A stretch of DNA of 37,055 bases from Hyphomicrobium_A sp964405975 (GTDB taxonomy: Bacteria > Pseudomonadota > Alphaproteobacteria > Rhizobiales > Hyphomicrobiaceae), in contig CAYOPW010000022.1 of assembly GCA_964405975.1 (NCBI GenBank), positions 1 to 37,055 of the forward strand. The letters run 5' to 3'. Positions 32,601-37,055 of the stretch are shown piece by piece (positions within the stretch are counted from its first letter, which is position 1; each line of letters begins with the position of its first letter). A model generated the notes under the pieces. It saw nothing but the letters and a program-made list of their open reading frames with translations, was not told the origin of the DNA and did not search any database. The translations under genes were made by a program, and so were the position numbers.

Positions 32601-33097
32601 ACGTGCCCGACAAAGACGCGCAAGGCCAAAAGGCGATGGCGCCGCGCACGGCATCGCGCATAGCTGCTGTGCAGGCTCTTTATCAAATGGATCTCGCCGG
32701 TACCGACCTCAATGAGGTCATCGATGAGTTCGTGCGCCTGCGTTTTTCATGCGCGCCTGGCAGTGAGCCGCCCGCGGGCGCCGATGCCAAATATTTTTCT
32801 GAGATCTTGCGCGGAGTGGTGCGACGCCAGCGCGAAATCGACCCGCTTGTCGATCAACAGCTTGCGGAGGGCTGGCGCCTTGTGCGCGTCGACGCGATCC
32901 TGCGCGCAATTTTGCGTGCAGGTGTCTTCGAGCTCATGGAGCGCACGGATGTCCCGGCTCGCGTTGCGATCAACGAGTATATAAACGTCGCGCATTCCTT
33001 TTTCTCCGACGATGAGCCGAGAGTCGTCAATGGTGTGCTCGATAAGTTGGGGCGGCGACTGCGCGCCGTGGAGTTCGAGCAAAATGGCGAGCGATAG
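32597..33097 (+). CDS. nusB: Transcription antitermination factor NusB
   Basis: The 166-residue all-helical protein joins NusE (S10) on boxA RNA to prevent premature termination in rRNA operons. Signatures: RTASRIAAVQALYQMDL (about 17-33), YFSEILRGVVRRQREIDPLVD, RVDAILRAILRAGVFELM and VAINEYINVAHSFFSDDEPRVVNGVLDKL. A longer open frame begins inside ribH, but ATG 32597, overlapping the ribH stop as ATGA, gives the usual NusB length. The coupling ribH-nusB-thiL is a widespread proteobacterial arrangement. Confidence 0.95.
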   Translation: MNVPDKDAQGQKAMAPRTASRIAAVQALYQMDLAGTDLNEVIDEFVRLRFSCAPGSEPPAGADAKYFSEILRGVVRRQREIDPLVDQQLAEGWRLVRVDAILRAILRAGVFELMERTDVPARVAINEYINVAHSFFSDDEPRVVNGVLDKLGRRLRAVEFEQNGER

Positions 33098-34100
33098 GAT
33101 TGAGAGTGAAGAAGCGCTGATTGCCGAGTTCCTGGCACCTCTCGCTTCAGGCTTTCCAGGCGCCTTCAACCTTGCCGATGATTGCGCGGCGATTGCACCG
33201 GGTGCCGGCGAGGAGCTTCTTGTCACAACCGACGCCGTTGTTGCGGGAGTACATTTTTTTGCAGACGAGGATCCGGCCGCCGTTGCCTGGAAGGCTTTGG
33301 CCGTCAACGTTTCGGATCTTATTGCCAAGGGCGCCACGCCGGTTGCCTACCTGATGGTGCTGGCGTTGCCCGAGGCACCAGATCGCAACTGGCTCATCAA
33401 ATTTTCAAACGGGCTGCGCCGTGCGCAGGAGGCGTTCGGTTGCACGCTTGCCGGCGGCGACACAGATCGCACTCTCAATGAGTTGAGCGTTTCGATAACG
33501 GCATTCGGAACAATCCCCGCGGGGGACATCGTGCGCCGTTCAGGTGCGCGCCCAGGAGATCACGTCTATGTATCGGGCACGATCGGTGATGCAACACTTG
33601 GCCTCAAGCTTCGGCGTGATGCGTCGCTCGGCCCGGGATGGGGCCTCGACAAGGCGGCGCGCGATCATCTGGACGCTCGCTATCGTATGCCGGTTCCACC
33701 TGTGGGACTTGCCTTGGCCGTTCGTTTGTGCGCCTCCGCGGCGATGGATATTTCCGATGGCCTCATGAAAGACCTTATCCGGTTGTGCCGAGCTTCGGGT
33801 GCAGGCGGACGCATTGAGGCGGCGCGCGTGCCACTTTCGTCACCGGCCAGAACGGTCGTAAATTCCGGCGGCGCAACGCTGGTCGATCTGATGACGGGTG
33901 GGGAGGATTATGAGGTGCTCGCGGTGGTGCGGCCGGAACGTGCAGAAGAATTTGAAAAACAGGCGGTGGCGGCAGGGACACAGGTGACCCGTATCGGTTC
34001 GATTGCAGGCGCCGATGATGGCATCGTTGCCGTAGATGGAATGGGCAATCGTGTGCCAATTGCGCAGGCGGGCTGGGATCACTTTCTCGGGCACATTTGA
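33084..34100 (+). CDS. thiL: Thiamine-monophosphate kinase
   Basis: The 338-residue ThiL phosphorylates thiamine monophosphate to the active cofactor thiamine diphosphate. It has the PurM-like ATP-binding fold: DDCA (32-35), LLVTTDAVVAGVHF (45-58), LAVNVSDLIAKGA, LAGGDTDR, the DISDGL motif in MDISDGLMKDLIRLC, and TGGEDYEVL. I choose ATG 33084, which overlaps the last 14 bp of nusB; the frame continues upstream into nusB without support. It is the last gene of the cluster and is followed by a 217-bp gap. Confidence 0.94.
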   Translation: MASDRIESEEALIAEFLAPLASGFPGAFNLADDCAAIAPGAGEELLVTTDAVVAGVHFFADEDPAAVAWKALAVNVSDLIAKGATPVAYLMVLALPEAPDRNWLIKFSNGLRRAQEAFGCTLAGGDTDRTLNELSVSITAFGTIPAGDIVRRSGARPGDHVYVSGTIGDATLGLKLRRDASLGPGWGLDKAARDHLDARYRMPVPPVGLALAVRLCASAAMDISDGLMKDLIRLCRASGAGGRIEAARVPLSSPARTVVNSGGATLVDLMTGGEDYEVLAVVRPERAEEFEKQAVAAGTQVTRIGSIAGADDGIVAVDGMGNRVPIAQAGWDHFLGHI

Positions 34101-34317
34101 GCGGCGCATTGCGACGAAACCAGAACATTATCCGCTGATTGGCGCCGACTGGCCACAAATGTCTGTAGACGCCAAAATTTGTGCGCTCGGGCCCTGTCAT
34201 ATCGTCTTGGTTTGGCCATATCATATCGGCTAGTAACGCAGGCGTTGCCACAGCGAAGTAATCTTGGGTGGCCAAATTTTGCGGCTGTTCGGGGCGAGCA
34301 ATAATCAGGACGGATGA

Positions 34318-35727
34318 ATGCCGGCATTTCGCGCACTAGCGCGGCCCTATAGTAGGAACCGCGCCGCTCAACTCTGCCGGAATTGGATGAGAGCCGGGGC
34401 CCTTGTTAGCATCGCGGCCGGGTTCACATTACTCTCTGTCGTGCCTGTGCCTGCACAATCCAACTGGTGGGAAAGCATCACCGGTACGGGTACGCCCGAC
34501 TATACGGGTCGCCGTGAAGCAGAGGAGCAGGCGCGAAAAAAATCACGGCGCATACGCGAGCCGCTTGAAGACCTGAGGCCTGACCCCACGCCTTATCGTA
34601 GCGACGAAATGATTGCCGCAATGCAAGCGGCGATTGACCGCTATCAGCACTTGGTGTCCACCGGCGGCTGGCCGTTGGTGCCAAAGGGCCGCATGATGCG
34701 CGAAGGCGAATCCGATGATCGCGTTCCGATCCTGCGCAAGCGTTTGCGCATGAGTGGGGATCTGCGATCCGGCAGCTCCGGCTACTATAGCTCTTATGGT
34801 TTTGATGCCCAGCTTGCTCAGGCCGTGCGGCGTTTCCAGCTCCGGCATGGCTTAAGGCCAACGGGCCGCATCGAACGCTCGACCTTTCCCGCGCTCAACG
34901 TAACCGCCCAGGAACGGCTCGCGCAGCTACGTCTTAACCTTCGACGCATTCAAGATCTGATGAAAACTCGGGTTGAGGATCGCTATATCCTCGTCAACAT
35001 TCCTGCGTTCCAGTTGGAGGCGGTAGAGCGCTACGAAGTGCAACAGCGCCACCGCACCATTGTGGGACGCACTGAGCGCCAGACGCCCTCTATCACTGCC
35101 ACCATTCGCGGGCTGAACTTCTTCCCATTTTGGCGCGTGCCCGACAGCGTTGCGAACTTCGACATCATTCCGCGTTTGGCCAAGGAGCCGGACTATCTCA
35201 GCAAGGAAAAGATACGGGTGCTTAAGGGCGTCGACGGTCCGGAAGTCGACCCGTCCTCCATAGTATGGGGCACGGCGGACACCACGCGGCTGAAGTTCCG
35301 CCAGGACCCGGGTCCGCAGAATGCATTGGGTCTTGTTCGCATCGACATGCCAAACGAGCACATCGTCTATATGCACGATACTCCCATGAAGAGTCTGTTC
35401 GGTCAGCGTTCGCGCGGCTTCAGCGCGGGCTGCGTGCGCGTGCAGGACGTGTTCAAGCTTGTTGAGTGGATTGCGCGCTACGAGCCAGGCTGGGAACAGC
35501 CTGGGCAGGTCGATCGCGTAATTCAAGCGGGCGAGCCCCTTGATGTGAAGCTCACACGGCCCATCCCGGTTTACTTCGCCTACATTACAGCGTGGGCAGA
35601 ACGGGATGGTGAGGTCGTGTTTCGCCCTGATATCTATGGGCGCGACGGTACAGTTGGGCTGATCGCAGAGGCGAAAGTCGAACGCGACCCCGAAGAGCCA
35701 AAACCACCCAACATGCTGGCCCCCTGA
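34318..35727 (+). CDS. L,D-transpeptidase (YkuD), second copy
   Basis: A 469-residue exported L,D-transpeptidase with a long basic N terminus and signal helix (about 26-46, ending VPAQS), a peptidoglycan-binding domain (about 134-196, AVRRFQLRHGLRPTG) and the YkuD domain starting YILVNIPAFQLEAV (223). H353 in YMHDTP and C372 in SAGCVRV are the catalytic pair. It shares domain order and many motifs with the 24.3 kb enzyme (for example NIPA, RQTP, LTRPIPVYFAYITAWA) but has an acidic, arginine-rich insert after the signal and a Pro-rich tail. AGGA lies 7 nt before the ATG. Whether LdtR also controls it is unknown. Confidence 0.9.
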   Translation: MPAFRALARPYSRNRAAQLCRNWMRAGALVSIAAGFTLLSVVPVPAQSNWWESITGTGTPDYTGRREAEEQARKKSRRIREPLEDLRPDPTPYRSDEMIAAMQAAIDRYQHLVSTGGWPLVPKGRMMREGESDDRVPILRKRLRMSGDLRSGSSGYYSSYGFDAQLAQAVRRFQLRHGLRPTGRIERSTFPALNVTAQERLAQLRLNLRRIQDLMKTRVEDRYILVNIPAFQLEAVERYEVQQRHRTIVGRTERQTPSITATIRGLNFFPFWRVPDSVANFDIIPRLAKEPDYLSKEKIRVLKGVDGPEVDPSSIVWGTADTTRLKFRQDPGPQNALGLVRIDMPNEHIVYMHDTPMKSLFGQRSRGFSAGCVRVQDVFKLVEWIARYEPGWEQPGQVDRVIQAGEPLDVKLTRPIPVYFAYITAWAERDGEVVFRPDIYGRDGTVGLIAEAKVERDPEEPKPPNMLAP

Positions 35728-35875
35728 CCTGCGCCCCGCGATTACAGGTTTTTGATTTGCTGACCGGCCTTTGTCGTCAAGTCGGCGCATCATAGGGCAT
35801 AGCGGTGCTCGCAGAGCCGCGAACAAGATCCTATATGATGCACAGCGTCATTAGGATAACGGGGTCGCACTTCCC

Positions 35876-36979
35876 ATGAGTTGGTCGATTAAGCTTTTTT
35901 CGGTCGGCGGAACGGCTGTCCGCATGCACTTAACGTTCTTGCTGCTGCTTGGCTGGATTGCAGCAGTGCAGTGGATGCGCGGCACGGCGCAGGACGCTAT
36001 TGCGGGCGTCGCCTTCATCATCGTGCTTTTCGCGTGTGTGGTGCTGCACGAATTTGGCCACATCGTTGCCGGGCGTCGCTATGGCATCCGCACGCCTGAC
36101 GTAACGCTTTGGCCGATCGGCGGTATAGCCTCGATGGAGCGCATGCCGGACAAGCCGTCGCAAGAAATCGTCGTGGCGCTAGCGGGGCCGGCGGTCAATG
36201 CGCTGATCGCATTCGTGCTTATTGCTGTGGTGGGGCTTCGATTTGATTTGGAGCAGATGACGCCGATTGAGATTATCCAGTCGAGCTTCGTTGCCCAAAT
36301 TGCACTCGCCAATATCATTCTGCTCGTCTTCAACCTCATTCCTGCTTTTCCCATGGATGGCGGGCGGGTGTTAAGAGCCGTGCTTGCAATGAAGCTCGGC
36401 AATGTCCGCGCGACGCAGGTGGCGGCAATTGTCGGTCAGTTCCTCGCGATCGTTTTCGCTGTCTTGGGCCTCATGGGCAATCCGATATTGGTGTTGATCG
36501 CGATCTTCATCTTTCTTGCGGCGCGGGGCGAGGCTGGTTACGCGAAGTTTCGCGAGCTAACTCGTGGCCGGCGCGTTGACGACGCCATGATCACTTCGTT
36601 TCAGTCGCTAGGTGTGATGGCGACGGCCGATGATGCGTCCGAGCTCCTCCTACACACGGCGCAGCATGAGTTCCCGGTGCTTGATGGCGCGTCGCGCTTG
36701 CGTGGTGTGGTGACCCGCAAAGCAATTATCGAGGCATTGAAAAAGAATGGTGGCGGCATTCCCGTGCTGGAGATCATGACGGCAGATGTGCCCATCGTGC
36801 CGCGTGAAATGGACCTTGAGCAGGCGCTTGCATTGCTGCGAAAGACAACCCCGCCTTGCGTCGGGGTGGTCGATCCTTCCGGCCGGCTCATCGGCTACAT
36901 CACACCGGAGAACGTGAGCGAACTCGTTATGATCCGTTCCTCGCGCAGCGATAACAGCGGTCTGAAAGCGCAGCACTGA
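35876..36979 (+). CDS. Site-2 protease family metalloprotease with CBS domains
   Basis: The 367-residue membrane protein is an M50-type intramembrane metalloprotease: the zinc motif HEFGH is at 58-62 and the third-ligand motif NLIPAFPMDGGR at 153-164, within about six hydrophobic segments. Residues from about 235 form a cytoplasmic pair of CBS domains (VDDAMIT, FPVLDGASRLRGVVTR, VLEIMTADVPIVP, GRLIGYITPENV), which usually bind adenine nucleotides and may regulate cleavage. There is no PDZ domain, so it resembles SpoIVFB-type rather than RseP-type enzymes. The substrate is unknown. The ribosome binding site is weak. Confidence 0.9.
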   Translation: MSWSIKLFSVGGTAVRMHLTFLLLLGWIAAVQWMRGTAQDAIAGVAFIIVLFACVVLHEFGHIVAGRRYGIRTPDVTLWPIGGIASMERMPDKPSQEIVVALAGPAVNALIAFVLIAVVGLRFDLEQMTPIEIIQSSFVAQIALANIILLVFNLIPAFPMDGGRVLRAVLAMKLGNVRATQVAAIVGQFLAIVFAVLGLMGNPILVLIAIFIFLAARGEAGYAKFRELTRGRRVDDAMITSFQSLGVMATADDASELLLHTAQHEFPVLDGASRLRGVVTRKAIIEALKKNGGGIPVLEIMTADVPIVPREMDLEQALALLRKTTPPCVGVVDPSGRLIGYITPENVSELVMIRSSRSDNSGLKAQH

Positions 36980-37000
36980 TGCTGACCTTGCGGGAAAGAC

Positions 37001-37055
37001 TGGCTCCGCGGGTAGGATTCGAACCTACGACCAACCGGTTAACAGCCGGTGGCTC
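37001..37055 (-). tRNA. tRNA-Asn(GTT), truncated by window end
   Basis: On the minus strand the sequence contains the anticodon arm ACCGG-CTGTTAA-CCGGT with anticodon GTT, the T arm GTAGG-TTCGAAT-CCTAC, the 3' acceptor strand CCGCGGA, a G discriminator and an encoded CCA. The 5' acceptor strand and most of the D arm lie beyond 37055. It starts 21 bp after the protease gene, on the opposite strand. Confidence 0.95.

Overview
This 37 kb window is chromosomal DNA from an alphaproteobacterium, most likely of the Hyphomicrobiales (Rhizobiales) and possibly Hyphomicrobiaceae-like. The markers are a Shemin-type 5-aminolevulinate synthase (hemA) with a magnesium-type hemB, the NDUFA12 accessory subunit of complex I, a DUF2155 protein, an LdtR-type MarR regulator next to an L,D-transpeptidase, a long class II (B12-dependent) ribonucleotide reductase, and a bifunctional-looking RibB with a decayed GTP cyclohydrolase domain. 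No prophage, insertion sequence, CRISPR array or integrase was seen; this is core chromosome.

Layout. 0.1-5 kb: a DUF4396 membrane protein, an SDR oxidoreductase, small membrane and exported proteins (one with a sortase-like catalytic pattern) and aspartate aminotransferase. 5-9.2 kb: an EF-G paralogue behind a strongly structured leader, facing an oxidative-repair cluster msrB - DUF1232 - msrA in which msrA carries two in-frame amber codons. 9.5-14 kb: FkbM methyltransferase, sfsA, a CinA-type MoCF-domain protein, an RlpA-like envelope protein and an unknown helical protein. 14.2-18 kb: nrdJ. 18.5-22 kb: NDUFA12, DUF2155, a candidate small RNA gene, hemB and an extensin-like peptidoglycan protein. 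22-27 kb: a 3-hydroxyisobutyryl-CoA hydrolase-type enzyme, ldtR, its L,D-transpeptidase, and hemA. 27.2-34.1 kb: glyA, then the tight cluster nrdR-ribD-ribE-ribB-ribH-nusB-thiL with several 4-bp stop/start overlaps. 34.3-37 kb: a second L,D-transpeptidase, a site-2 metalloprotease with CBS domains, and the 3' part of tRNA-Asn(GTT) on the minus strand.

Themes. Cell-wall remodelling recurs (two YkuD transpeptidases, LdtR, extensin-like, RlpA-like), as do tetrapyrrole synthesis (hemA, hemB), flavin and thiamine cofactors (rib genes, thiL) and deoxynucleotide supply (nrdJ with its likely repressor gene nrdR 10 kb away). The least expected signals are (1) a promoter-stem-terminator unit between the convergent DUF2155 gene and hemB that looks like an unannotated small RNA, (2) a chain of mutually exclusive hairpins in the leader of the EF-G paralogue, whose GTPase centre has lost the usual catalytic histidine, and (3) the doubly amber-interrupted msrA. 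All RNA and regulatory calls come from reading the sequence by eye and have not been folded or searched.
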